Shown here one piece after another: positions 1 to 11,800 of a stretch of 64,000 nt of DNA. Every line of letters begins with the position of its first letter. Position 1 is the stretch's first letter. This DNA comes from Ladona fulva. Its lineage: Eukaryota > Arthropoda > Insecta > Odonata > Libellulidae. The notes beneath the pieces are model-generated. The model searched no databases. It was not told the DNA's origin and was given only the letters and a program-made list of their open reading frames with translations. Position numbers and translations under genes: made by a program. The stretch covers positions 1 to 64,000 of the forward strand of contig KZ309184.1 of the NCBI GenBank assembly GCA_000376725.2. The letters are read 5' to 3'.

Positions 1-17
1 CACTTAACATATTATTA

Positions 18-370
18 TTATATTAACTCCTATGGTGAGGTTAGATCAAAATGGCCTCTCTTCTACCTAAATTATGGAGATTTCACATGGCAATAATATT
101 ACACTAATAAGAAAAATAGTCTACTACAATTACCTGAAATTTAGAGAAGGTAATCAATATAAATGAACACAATTACAAATAAATCAACAAACATAGTTGC
201 AGAATAACTTATACAAACTAAAAGGCAGTCTAGTTGATAAACAAATAAAACGAATACTAAGAAACTAGATGTAGAAACATATGTAAAGACAAAGCTTTTG
301 GTTGAGGATAACTCCTAAACTGAATTTTTATGGGGAGAAATCCACTACATGAGAAATTGATGAGGTAAAA
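18..370 (-). repeat. Dispersed repeat family D copy at window start
   Basis: It aligns with 60725-60970: GGTGAGGTTAGATCAAAATG, AATAGTCTACTACA, AAAAGGCAGTCTAGTTGATA, and then an AT-rich tail at its 3' end (position 1-20). The 5' module is near 330-350 (GGGGAGAAATCCACTACATG). The GAGGTTAG...CTAACCTC-type hairpin marks the 3' end. Confidence 0.7.
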
Positions 371-2415
371 CTAGGATATGTCAGAGAGGTGAGAAGATAA
401 TGCTAGTGGACCTATGTTACAGATTTCAGTTTTTCTAGGAGTATGTCAATATCTACAGTTGTGTTACTGAGATAAATTAGAACTAGATCAATTACTTTAT
501 TACTATTCATTGCAAGTTTGAAATTATGATTGACCTTTGCTAGTGTGAGTAGCAGTGCTGTGTTGGCATCAGAAACCTGACTGAAAAGCACAATAAAGGT
601 GAAATGTTTAGTTCATTACTTTTTCTAAATATTCTCTACTAGTGGCGAAGTTCATTTGACAATCAGGGCTGAGGATTACTATCTTGCCATCTGCATCATT
701 TGCCAAATGTGTTCTTAGCTTCATATAGAAGAAATTTCCTTGAAGCAGTGAGGGATGAGTATTCAGCCTCCTTATGGAGGTCCTCTCAGTTGGTATAAGA
801 AATAAATATAATTGTTAGTTGACAGTGTCTTTTACCACTATTCTAATGGCTGATGTGGTTGACACTGTCTATTGTAATGTCCAAATTTTACATATAATAA
901 TTTATCAAATGTAGAATAGCAATACACTGCATTTTCAAAAAATGATTCCTGGATCATATCATATATTATCATGGACTAATATACAAGTATACTTTGTTAT
1001 GCAAAGTCATTGATCTTTTCTTGGACCTCCTCTTGCATTTGTAATCTTGCTAGCTCTCTCTTGGACTTCCACTTTTGTGTGGAGTTTTATCATCTCTTCC
1101 TGCAAAAAAACTGAAAATCTTACTTCCAAGAGAAGCAAATAACTGCTGAAGAATGTTCTCAACACCAAACAGTTTCAAGTTTTGTTGAACTACCGTTAAA
1201 TTTTAAGAGAGGGGCTCTCTTCCACCTGAGAATGACATCATCAATCTGGGTCTTCCGGCTCTTCATTGTCAGCCTTGCAGTTGAGGCTTATTAATGAAGG
1301 TTACAGGTACCTGCAGAGATGTACTTACTTGCTCTCCTGACAATGGTCAAACAAAGAAGACTGTGATTTTATTATTGATATGATATGCGAGATGTGACCA
1401 TTATATTATTACTTTTCCTTGTGATCATTTTGGGTACATGAGAAATTTAACTGAAAAAACATTATTTAGATCCTACTTTCATAGAAATTGGAATGATAAT
1501 GAATGTATCTGAGAGAATTAGTAACTTTCCCTCCTACTTTAAGTTTCATAATCAATTCTGAACATACATTTAAGGTAAACTTTTCTGCTTAATGTGAACA
1601 GCTCAACTTCAACAACACTCTCCTTATTGAGAGAATGCTTCAAAACTCTTAAGCATTTCACATTTTAGATCCTTGATACTATAAAGACTGACTTGCCAAT
1701 TTGTAAAGGACACATTAGCCCCCATATATATGAATAAAATCATGCTTGAATCAGAATTGCTACTATTCAAGTAAATTATAATGGATTAACAGGTAACTAA
1801 AATATACCAGAATGTATACATATGAAAAGACAGCTATGCATTTAGAATGAAAGAAAAATAGTGAAAGAGAAAATAAAGGAAGTTATTTCAAACAAACATT
1901 GCCATTAGTTACCTATTTCCTAAGGGAAAAGCATAATTGAGAATGTTTGTTAAATATAGAATACCCTAATAACTTCTCATGAAGTTTGTAATGCATTACA
2001 CAGAATTAAAAGAACAAGATATTAGAGAGCTGGATTATTTAATACTTTCAATTGCTAGCATGTAGTTAGTTAAGGGTGACTGATTATAAGCAACATAAAA
2101 AGAAAGTAATAAAGCTTCTACCCACACTACAACATAAAATCAGAAAGTATTCTGGGTGGTGAAAAATCATCTTTTGGATGTGTCTAATCCCAATTCATAC
2201 AATAAAAATAATGTAGTATGGAGTAGGTATATGGGCATGTAGGAGTCTTGCTTATTCTTCTTATGTAAACCTACCACACATTTTATATCAAATATTAGAT
2301 ACTGTAATGCATTTCAGTTATTTTAAGCAAAGAGAAAGCATACATGAGAAATCAAATGGGCATTTTTTTAATATTACATCCAAAAGGAAGAGGATGACTC
2401 GGTTCAAGATGATTT
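371..2415. other. Downstream flank, no established gene
   Basis: AT-rich. A short minus-strand reading at about 1077-997 (KSKRELARLQMQEEVQEKI then NDFA stop) resembles a coiled-coil C-terminus, and a second at about 1275-1200 (MKSRKTQIDDVILRWK) is nearby. Neither has convincing splice sites or continuity. They could be a decayed exon pair. Confidence 0.3.
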
Positions 2416-3053
2416 TTTATTAATAACATCCAACATTTTGTAACACTAATTTGGAGTAGTCCATTCACTCATGACACCAGCCTGACATTCCACTGCACAT
2501 CATTCAAATCACCACAGATCATACGCACACATTTCAAAACATGTATATGATATGAGAACCCATTTATCTTGTACAACAGAGTTTTTTTAATTTACGAGTC
2601 GTTTGGTCGTTGTGACATCAATAAACACCACTCTCAAGTTTGTCTCACTATCTCGTTATTGGTCAAGATAAAAAAAATCCAAAATACTGTTTCAACTTTC
2701 TTTTTCAACGATAGGCATGAATATTTAAACAATATCTTGAATCTGATAGAAAAATCTGTGACTGTCATGATCACATTTGCAGTCAATACCATCCTCAAGC
2801 AACAATACTTTGGCCGGATCGGAAGTAGTTATCTGGATATGAAAAGTGCATGGCTTTTGCACCAAATTTCCGACCCCGAGACAAAACAATGGGTGACCGA
2901 AAATCACACTTAATTGACATTATCAGTCTGTTCAGGATCATTCCCCCATCTATCATATTCAATCTTCAGGTTAGGGAAGGGTTCCGCGAAAGGACTATCT
3001 TTTAAATCACGAGCACCGTATTGCCAAGCAGGCAGCCAGTGGGTATTGCATGA
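2416..3053 (-). other. Putative 3' UTR with candidate poly(A) signals
   Basis: Below the mannosidase stop, minus-strand ATTAAA occurs at 2591-2586 and AATAAA at 2421-2416, about 460 and 635 nt after the stop. No other gene intervenes. The true cleavage site cannot be decided from sequence. Open frames on the plus strand here (for example 2569-2913) have no family resemblance. Confidence 0.3.
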
Positions 3054-5861
3054 TCACGGGGTTGCAAACGTGATGTTAAGTGCCATCATGTGCATTGGGT
3101 GGACGCGGGCTGCATCTAAGGAACGTAAAGGACCATGGCGATGGAGTCCAGTCAAAGAAACCTTTGATATGGAAGCTATTGGAGCTCCCAAAAGTCTTGT
3201 CCCAGAATGGAATGCAGCCAGTCCATCACCACCAGCAGCCAGGGCACAACGGGGGATGACTACACCTTTAGAGGCGCTACAGTCGAAGGCTTGCCGGTGT
3301 GTGACCAGAAGAGCGGAAGCCGAAGGAAACTGTGGGAAGGCAGACTCGGGAAGAGTGCGGAGGGTCACCAGGTGCTGGTCACAGGGAAAAGGACGGGATA
3401 GAATTCTAGCCCTGTGCCTAAACATGGCCGGTCTGTTTCCTGCTTCTTCTTCGGCAACAAAAACAGAGGTAGGGTAAAGTAGTCCATTGGAGATGTGGTT
3501 GACGAGAATGCTTGGGCGAGAGTATTCATCTGGTTCTGCCTCACCAACATCCTCTAGCAAAATCCAATGCTTTGAAAGCGTGCGCTTGTTGTCCACAACT
3601 CCTTCTCCCATTCCTCTGGAGTCGTCGTAGAGTGTCCGCCTGTCCAGCATCACTTCCAGCCATCCAGCATGCCAACTTGCCACACCAGAGGCATGGCTGA
3701 CGAGAAGTGTGATCCTGCGGCGATGTCGTCGTTGACCCTCTCCCACGGGAGTCGAAGGGTCGTCTTCTATGTAGGCCATGGTAGTGGCTGGGTAGTAGTT
3801 CCCCTCAATTCCCACTTTCGGTACGGTATCGCGCCTCTGAGTACCAAAACCGTTTTTATCCGTGTAGAAACGTGGTTGCGAAGACTGCTGGGTGTCATCG
3901 GTAGCAGCATTTGTTCCAGGATTAGGCGGATCGTTACAGTTGCTCAGATCGGTGGAAAGTCTCATGAAAAGTTCAGTCTCTCTATACCTTGGGGGCATTC
4001 CGAACTCTATTTCGTTCTCCAAGTACACTCCATCTCCCATAGGTCCAGGAGTGTGATATATACGGATGGTGTGCAGAAGTAGTCGTCCGTAACGAACTGA
4101 TAATTCGGATGCCACTGGACCAGAGGTAATGATGATCTGTCTCCGATGCTTCCTAGGCCGCCGCCCTGATTCTCCATCTTCAGCTCCGTTTCCTCCGACG
4201 TGGCCATCATCTGCTTCGTCACCAGCGTTGTCGGATCCCCCGTCATCTTCTTCCGCTCCCTCTTCCTCCTCGTCCAAAACCTGCCGCTCTGGATCTCTGG
4301 CGTTGGGGTCCGGCATGAAAAGGTACGCCCCACTGTGGAACTGTGCAGACGGATATGCGGCAAAGGAAATGGCCACCCGCGCGTTGATTCCTGCCGCTTT
4401 CCTCGTGATGGATCGGAGCAAACCAGTCCTACCATCAACCAAAAGACGTAAGGCCGCATTTTCTAACTGAACGTCACCCCCCACTTCCATTTTGCTGACA
4501 GTGAACCATGACTTATCCTTTCCTCTTGAGATGAGACTTTTCGGACACCAACCTCCGCAGAAAATGGTAGCTTTAGATGCGACAACTCCATCAGATTTCT
4601 CTCCCAACTGTAAGGAATAGACAGCCAGGGCGAGCGGGGGCAATTCCGCAATAAATATCACTTCTACCACCTCTGAGGAAATCTCCCTCCTAGGATTCCA
4701 CCCTCCTCCGCTACTGCTACCCATTCCCACTCTCCATTCGGCACCATCGGAGGAGGTGTCGTTCCACACGGGGTTAATTTGAAAAGTTACGCTCGAGCCT
4801 TCCGGGTCTAGGACGCGCAATAAGGCAGCGTTCCTCACCGCTACATGAACCTTGACCAGATCCTGTCTGTGCTGCGCCAGTGGGTTGAAAAGCACTATTT
4901 TTCGCAGCGGCTCGGAGGGAGTGAGGATCACGGGCAATTTTTTGGGTAGACACTCATACGACTCCCTTTCCGTGTCTGGAACCAAGGAGAGGCCACCTTC
5001 GTTGTTTGCGGCCACTTCCGCTGCGGAGACCACCACTCGCCCTCCTCCAGCTTCATCCACCGCTATTCCTCCCGATTCCGCGACTTCATCGTTCACTCCT
5101 GCAGACCCTCCACCGTCCAACAGCACCTGGGCGCACCTCGCTTGCACCCGCACGGAGTCTCTCAAGCCCGCGAAAAGTTTCAAAGCGTAGTCGTGCATCA
5201 CGAAGGCCTTGGAAGTTCCGGTGATGGCGTCGTGGTGCTGGAAGAGCGCCAAGGCACGACGCGCGCGTACTAGGCGTTCGTAATCTCTTTCCAAGAGCGC
5301 TTTAATCTTCGCTCCTCCACTGCTTCCGGAAGCTCTTACTCTCGAAAGAGCAGCTGTGTACATGATTTCCGCGGATCGCAGGGCGGCTTCTAGTTCCCTG
5401 TCCAGCGCCTTCCAGTAAGGCCTGGTGGTGAAATAGCCGCTCCAATAAGCAGGTCTTCCTTCCGAGAAGATGTCGCTGTACACGAAGAAGTCTCCCTTGA
5501 GAGATTTGATGGAGTTGGCTCCTGCTTGAGAGGCCCTCTCTCTCACGACGCGGAAGTAGTCTGCGGGTGTCCCGAAGGAGACGCTGGCCGAGGAGTAGTC
5601 TGCGGGATGTGCGCGGATGTGCTCGATGATCCTGGAGTATGACTCGTACTGCTGATCCCACTCCTGGGCGTGGTCGTAGCGGAAGTCGTCACCAAGTGGA
5701 ATGAGGGCTACGTTAAAGGGAGACAGGGATGCGGCCCGCGCGTACTGCTGTAAAAGGAGACGGGATCTCTCGGCCACGTTGCGGGCGTCCACCGGCACTG
5801 CTCTCGCCGTCGCCTCCGTGTACTCGCCCGCCACCCTTCGGAAGTCGAAGGCGAGGCAGAC
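3054..5861 (-). CDS. MAN2A: alpha-mannosidase II exon E: large terminal exon
   Basis: The exon is 2808 nt and starts after acceptor cctcttcag at GTC TGC CTC; it ends with TGA at 3056-3054. It encodes the end of the barrel (PLGDDFRY with the acid/base Asp; YWSGYFTTRPYWK; QHHDAITGT with a zinc His), the three-helix bundle and the C-terminal beta domains (HSGAYLFMPD; RFYTDKNGF; YYPATTMAYIED; MLDRRTLYDDSRGMGEGVVDNK; PFPCDQHLVTLRTL). It is clearly richer in G/C than its surroundings and has no intron. Relative to fly and human enzymes it has extra glycine/serine-rich loops (near 5125-4985 and 4735-4690), an acidic tract of 40-45 residues (4274-4137) and smaller extras near 3940-3880 and 3765-3735. 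All conserved blocks between them are intact, so it looks functional. Confidence 0.95.
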   Translation of the reverse strand, partial: VCLAFDFRRVAGEYTEATARAVPVDARNVAERSRLLLQQYARAASLSPFNVALIPLGDDFRYDHAQEWDQQYESYSRIIEHIRAHPADYSSASVSFGTPADYFRVVRERASQAGANSIKSLKGDFFVYSDIFSEGRPAYWSGYFTTRPYWKALDRELEAALRSAEIMYTAALSRVRASGSSGGAKIKALLERDYERLVRARRALALFQHHDAITGTSKAFVMHDYALKLFAGLRDSVRVQARCAQVLLDGGGSAGVNDEVAESGGIAVDEAGGGRVVVSAAEVAANNEGGLSLVPDTERESYECLPKKLPVILTPSEPLRKIVLFNPLAQHRQDLVKVHVAVRNAALLRVLDPEGSSVTFQINPVWNDTSSDGAEWRVGMGSSSGGGWNPRREISSEVVEVIFIAELPPLALAVYSLQLGEKSDGVVASKATIFCGGWCPKSLISRGKDKSWFTVSKMEVGGDVQLENAALRLLVDGRTGLLRSITRKAAGINARVAISFAAYPSAQFHSGAYLFMPDPNARDPERQVLDEEEEGAEEDDGGSDNAGDEADDGHVGGNGAEDGESGRRPRKHRRQIIITSGPVASELSVRYGRLLLHTIRIYHTPGPMGDGVYLENEIEFGMPPRYRETELFMRLSTDLSNCNDPPNPGTNAATDDTQQSSQPRFYTDKNGFGTQRRDTVPKVGIEGNYYPATTMAYIEDDPSTPVGEGQRRHRRRITLLVSHASGVASWHAGWLEVMLDRRTLYDDSRGMGEGVVDNKRTLSKHWILLEDVGEAEPDEYSRPSILVNHISNGLLYPTSVFVAEEEAGNRPAMFRHRARILSRPFPCDQHLVTLRTLPESAFPQFPSASALLVTHRQAFDCSASKGVVIPRCALAAGGDGLAAFHSGTRLLGAPIASISKVSLTGLHRHGPLRSLDAARVHPMHMMALNITFATP

Positions 5862-8800
5862 CTGAAGAGGAATTAAGCTGTATTATGCATGGCTGAGCTG
5901 AAAGGATGTCGGTGAATGGGCAATATGGAAAATGAATACGATGGGAAAGAGAAGAAGAGAGAACATCTATAGCATTGTAAATAAATAAAAGGAAACAGAG
6001 TTGAATTATGCAGTACGGATGTATCAGTTCATATAATACAAACTAATAACTGCGTGAAAACAAAATCACTTCGTTTACGAAAACCCAGTCCCATTGGTGG
6101 AAACAGCTAAAGAAATCCACTCCTAATTTTTCTTCCTCACAACTATTATGCCTTTTCTTCAAGATCTCATTCAATGAATTCAACTAATCTTTCTTCAGAC
6201 TTTCTCTCCCTCATATTTATTCGTTATTTACTGCATGTACTCGTCATGAAGCTAATTGCAGTAATATCCCGACAACTGTTATGCTTCTCCTACAACACCC
6301 AACAACTGCTTCCTTTCTTCCGCAAAGGTTTCCAAAGAAATTTCAAATGTGGTTTAACAGGCAAAAGGGAGAGAAATATTGAGGCTTTTCAACGGTGTAA
6401 TTTCCCGGGGATAAATGCAATTGCGTCCCACCATAGGGACGCAATTGAATACCATATTGAAGTGGTTTACAATGGTGTACCAAGGACTTAGCGTTTACGC
6501 TAATTGCGCCAAACACCAGTAAAAAGGTTATGTTTCTCCATGGAGAATAAATAGCAATGAGGTATTTACCTGAGGGTGTGGTCCACACGAGTGTTTAATG
6601 GAGTAGATATCGAAGGGTTGATTGTGCACCAGAAGGGATGTCTCAGGGGAATCTCCGATGCCAACTGAAAGTAAAGAGTTTTCGCATTAGGTTTCGTTAA
6701 AATCTCGACAGTTTGGAACGTTTGGGATTCAAGAAGGATATTCGGAGGATTCTCGAAAATCTCCAGATTAATTTTTTATCCTATTTCTGGTTTTATTCAG
6801 AAATACAGCCTATAAAGGTAACTATAAAAACAACAGTCAACATAACATCATGTATTGTCAATAAAGGGCGGGGCAAGACACAAAGCTATGGAGAAGGTCT
6901 TTAATCTAATCTTTGAAATCTAATAAGAAATGTTTATAGAAAGGTCGACTGGAGGTAGAAAAGTTGCACATCTCTTGGTATTAAACTGGGTAACTACAGT
7001 ACTCATAAAATCTTCTATTTCTGTTTTCGTAACTCCGTTGTTCTGAAAATAATACAACGTGATTTATAATTGACGATTTTTTTGGCAGAGTTAGAAATGC
7101 AACTTTGACTTCGCAAGTCACGAAAACATTATAGGAAAAAATTACGCGTAATAATTTTATCTCCCAAAGTAAGTAAGTGGTAAATATAGTAAGTAATTGG
7201 ATTACAACGTCATATGAACCAAATTTCTTGGGAAAGCGTGAATATTACAGAAAATTCCTGCTCTTGAAGACTGGTTCATATCAAGCAGGCAATCTAATGC
7301 TGACGTCACAGGCCATTAACGAAAGACCAAACGCATGAGATATAATATGGGAAATAGAAACACACCACAACAGTGGTTTGATGCTTGATAGGTTTTACAT
7401 GTGTATACGTCAGTAATGTGATGTAAAAATGTAATATGCTTCAGTTGGAAACATAATGGGAAAATGCTACGCATCAAAGCAACTCAACGAGGAAACTGTT
7501 TCGTTTTGAAGAAACATAACACACACGAGACGTTTTAAAGATTTTTGCCGAAAAGCTTACAAAAAACAATTCAATACTAATTCGTTATTTCGTTAGATGA
7601 TAAACATTAATATTAGTATAAAAACACTCATTAGTATGGCGTTAAAATTTAATTAAGTTATTAGTTGATAACGCATCATAAGTGTGTAATTTTATCCATG
7701 CCAAACAATTATGCCTAATGAAAATGAAAATCTTTATATATAGGCTCTTTTTCTCATTGTTAGAGTTACACTTGGTACATTTTGTCGTACAGACTTCTAC
7801 GCCTACTAAACAAGTCTGTAAGATGACCATTACAGTCAGTGCATCGATCTCGATTTAGAAAACACAATAAATGTTTCACAATAAAAATTCAATAGGTTAT
7901 GCCTTCATTCTTACACAATTTCACAAGAATATAGTAATGAAAAACTTTATGGAAATTCTACGTGGTTTAATGAAAACATATCGACCCGTTTCGTTAAACC
8001 ACGTGGAGTTTCAATAAAGTCCTCCGTAATTATTTTATATGTTATCTTGTATAACTAAGAGGCAACGATAACGAAACTAATATTTTGCGTGAATTACGTG
8101 GATAAAAAAAGCATCATTCGCCGTTACTCGAATTTGGTTACGATGGCGATTTCCCGAAAATTCAAGCTTGAATTTTTTTCCAAAACCTCTATCACGTTAA
8201 TGCTATTCTGTAGCATATCACAACAAAACCAAAAGCCGCGCCCTAAAGTGTAATGTTAAAAACGGCTGAGAATCGATATTTTTGAAAGCGAAACTCCGAA
8301 GGGAAGAGGAGATCACGTATCGAATCAGTGACAACACCCGTTGTTACCTGACGTTGTTCTGGGCGACTGCTGGGTCTCCCATCCCTGTTTCCATATGAAA
8401 TCCATCATCTGTCGCTCGGCCAGCCATTGTTTCCACGCATAATGGATCCTTTGAATGACAGCGCCACGCGACACTCCCGAGGCCTTGAGCAGATAGGGCA
8501 TAGTAGATCCGTGACCAAAGGGGTCCACGGCCCACCCTGTCTGCGGACTCACCCCCAACTGGCTACGCATCCACTGGTGACCTGCGAAACATGGTCATTA
8601 TCTCTCTTTAGTTATTCAAGCGTCAACAAAGAAAATTCAATCAATTCGAAACCATATATTCTCAAAGGCTATCAACATACGCAACAAATATCATAACGTC
8701 AATATTCTTTGTTTTGACACTAGAAAAACAGTAGTTTAAGTGAGTAATTAGTTCAAGTATTACATAATTTCTCGTATATTCACTAATATTAGTGAACGCA

Positions 8801-11800
8801 TATTCTGTACAAAGAATATTTATCCTTCGACATGTATAAGTAGATAGTTTTTTGTATTTCCCACAATCCTCTATGGCGCAATCAATCTCTCAATTGTTTC
8901 CTTTCTTATACCTTTGGCAGGTTTTTCGCACCTATTTGTGGGTGTTTCTCCGCAGTGAAAATATTTTTCTGGGATCTTACATTATGTAAAATGATAAATT
9001 TTAAGAGGCAAAAGGATGCTTCAGAATTTGAGAGAAACCAATTCTGAAATGGGTCTGATTCGATGCAAATGACACTAGATACTACCAAAACAAGCTAAAT
9101 AAATTACAAAACTAAAAATACTAACGGAGATCTTAGTTTAACTTTATACTATGCAAAAAATTGCCGACCTAAAGACGATTGCATACTGTTTTAATAAAAC
9201 GGGTAAAATAATCAAAAAAAATGTTTCGCCCTCAACTGCGCAATTTATCGGTAGAGAATTATACGGTAGAATAAATATAATATTGAGATATAAATTCAAG
9301 TGTCTCGCTAATAAATTATCACTTGGGAAACTTTTTGTGTGTTCTTAAAGTAGACCATAATAGGCAGAGACAATGATATGAAAAGAGAATAAAATCCCGT
9401 TCATTTGGTATTTGACCTCAAATTCTGAAGACTTTATAAATTTCTGAAGACTTTATAATGTTTAAGCTGCTCTATGAGATCATTACGATCATTAAATCTG
9501 AAGTCGATTCGAAATCGCTCAACTAAAATAGAGCAGCAGCGCAAAAAAATAATGCCACTTAGAGCAATGGCGATTCCTGAGCAAATAAACAATTCAAATT
9601 TATTTCTACGCCATATTCACCGGAAAAGTACCAAATCTTTCAACAATTCAAATAATAAATAAGGAAATTTTAAATTATTAATCTCATTCTTCTCTATAGA
9701 AATGTCTTGCTATCATCTCATATTTACAATATGCATAACTTCGTAAATACTTTTAGAGTTAAATTTCAAATGCTTACCTCATATTATTATTACCTAAATC
9801 AGCAAAGAATAACCCGAGGCCGTCTCATCAATTTCTCTTGAAAGTTTCATACAATAATCTATGCAACTCTTGATAACCGGAAGTGTGGATCAAATTTTCC
9901 AAATATGTAGTGATAAATCACTTGCAACATTTTTTTAAATTTAAAGTATAACAATATTTAAAAAACACCGAAGTACTTGATTGCGCTCCAGAATATCTTT
10001 ATATCAGCTGATGAGGCCGTTCATCTAAATAATATCTTTCAATAAAAATTTTAGTTTAATGAAATATCGAAGAAAGGATACTTCACAATATATGAATTGC
10101 ATTTCGGTGAAACACTCCATATGATTCTAGATAACAATTGTCCCGATTCCTTATATTTTAACGCAGGATTTCATTCGCCTTTTCTTTGGAAGGCTTTTTC
10201 CCACGGCAGCGATTTTTTCTTTGTCAAACTTCAAATGAAAGGAAATCTCCCGCAAACAATACTCTTTCTAAATCTACATGAGCTTACCAATTACATAACA
10301 GTATATAATAATTATGTTACCTAGACAGGTCAATATAGAAAATACGTCCATTTTGGTCAAAACTTTCTAAGAGGACGAAGAATATGAATAAAATAATAAT
10401 TCTTCCATTAGAGGTTGTGAGTATACCTTCAATGAGTTGATCCAACATGGCGTAGAGGTGTGAGGTAGCTTCATCGGTCATCACCCAGCCTCCAGTTGCG
10501 ATCTCCAGTCTTCCATCTTCAACTAACCGTTTGACGACGCGACGCTTCGATGGATGTGCACTGCAAAAGAACGAAAATCTCACTAAGGTTCAATGGAAAT
10601 GGTATATACACGAAATAGTGACTACGAAGTGTTTTATACGGCTTCAAATCTCCCATCAGATCATTTAATTTTATCATTGATGCAATGATAAAATTAAACG
10701 TGGAAAATTTGGTAAACAAGAAAGTGGAAAAACTAGCAAAAAACTAGGCATTGAACCAAAAACCTGAACAGAATAAACCATAATATTTCCCTGAGCGAAA
10801 AGTGAACCCTAAAAGATGAAATAAAATTTTCGAAACCAAACCGAAAACCGCCTTCACATCCGTTCCAATTTCCTGATTGCATCAATACAAATTTAAATGT
10901 TTGAAATAAAGGAGATTTATGCATGTGCAAAAGCGATTCTAACTAAAATAATATCTTGGAAAATGAATTAATGATTATTTTCCTTTGTTAAACTTCAGAT
11001 CTTTATTCATATCATTCGTTTATAACTGATGCTATGTATTTGGATCACTTTTTAATACCATAAATTTTATTCTATAAGTTATATAATTGTAGTTTCTTTT
11101 ACTTCTACCAGTTATTTTAATATATTTAAAAAACCACAGATAAAAAACTCTGAATGGGTACGACATTTATTAGCAGGAACGAAAGAAAAGTTTCTAACTG
11201 TTGACTAACGAAGCGAATCTGGAACCTTTTTCTTTTTTTACATTTCTCGAAGTGTAAATCGAAACAAAAATATTAGGGTTGAAGGTTCTATAATAAGGAT
11301 AAATAATCCTTCACAGCCTACCCTTGATTATAAGTAATGCGCGTTTTCTAATGATTTGGAACAGTTATTTCGAATGTAAATTGACTTATCGATTTTTAAT
11401 TCGTATATTATGGTCATAAAATCAATTGACCTAGATTTCAATATCTAACGTTTAATCCGTTTTGATTCAATGAAAACACTTATAAGTAGCTTTGATTTAA
11501 AGTAGCTAATTATACTTACATTTATTTACATCCCGGTTGGTTAGAAGCATTCCAAATATTGCCAAAGCGACATTCCTTATTTATACAGTGTTTGATTTTA
11601 ACTTTAGAACATCTAAGCCACTGCAAATCATCATTTATATAAGAAAAGTTAATTTAAATGTTAGAGTATTAAAGTATATAATTTTTGACCAACAGTGAAG
11701 TACTTTTGATTTGATATCGTCATATTTACTAACGCTCTCGCTATTCAAATAATAATTCTTCAGTGATGAAATATTGATATGAGGAATGTCGTATTATTCC

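Noticed and set aside
2569..2913. 114-codon plus-strand frame
   Set aside because: Lies in the putative 3' UTR, no motif, and AT-rich codon use typical of noncoding DNA here.
2914..3477. Plus-strand open frame of 187 codons
   Set aside because: Largely antisense to the mannosidase terminal exon; its openness comes from the G/C-rich coding strand, and it matches no family.
3669..5190. Several plus-strand open frames within the mannosidase exon
   Set aside because: Antisense shadows of the real frame with biased composition (Ser/Pro/Arg-rich).
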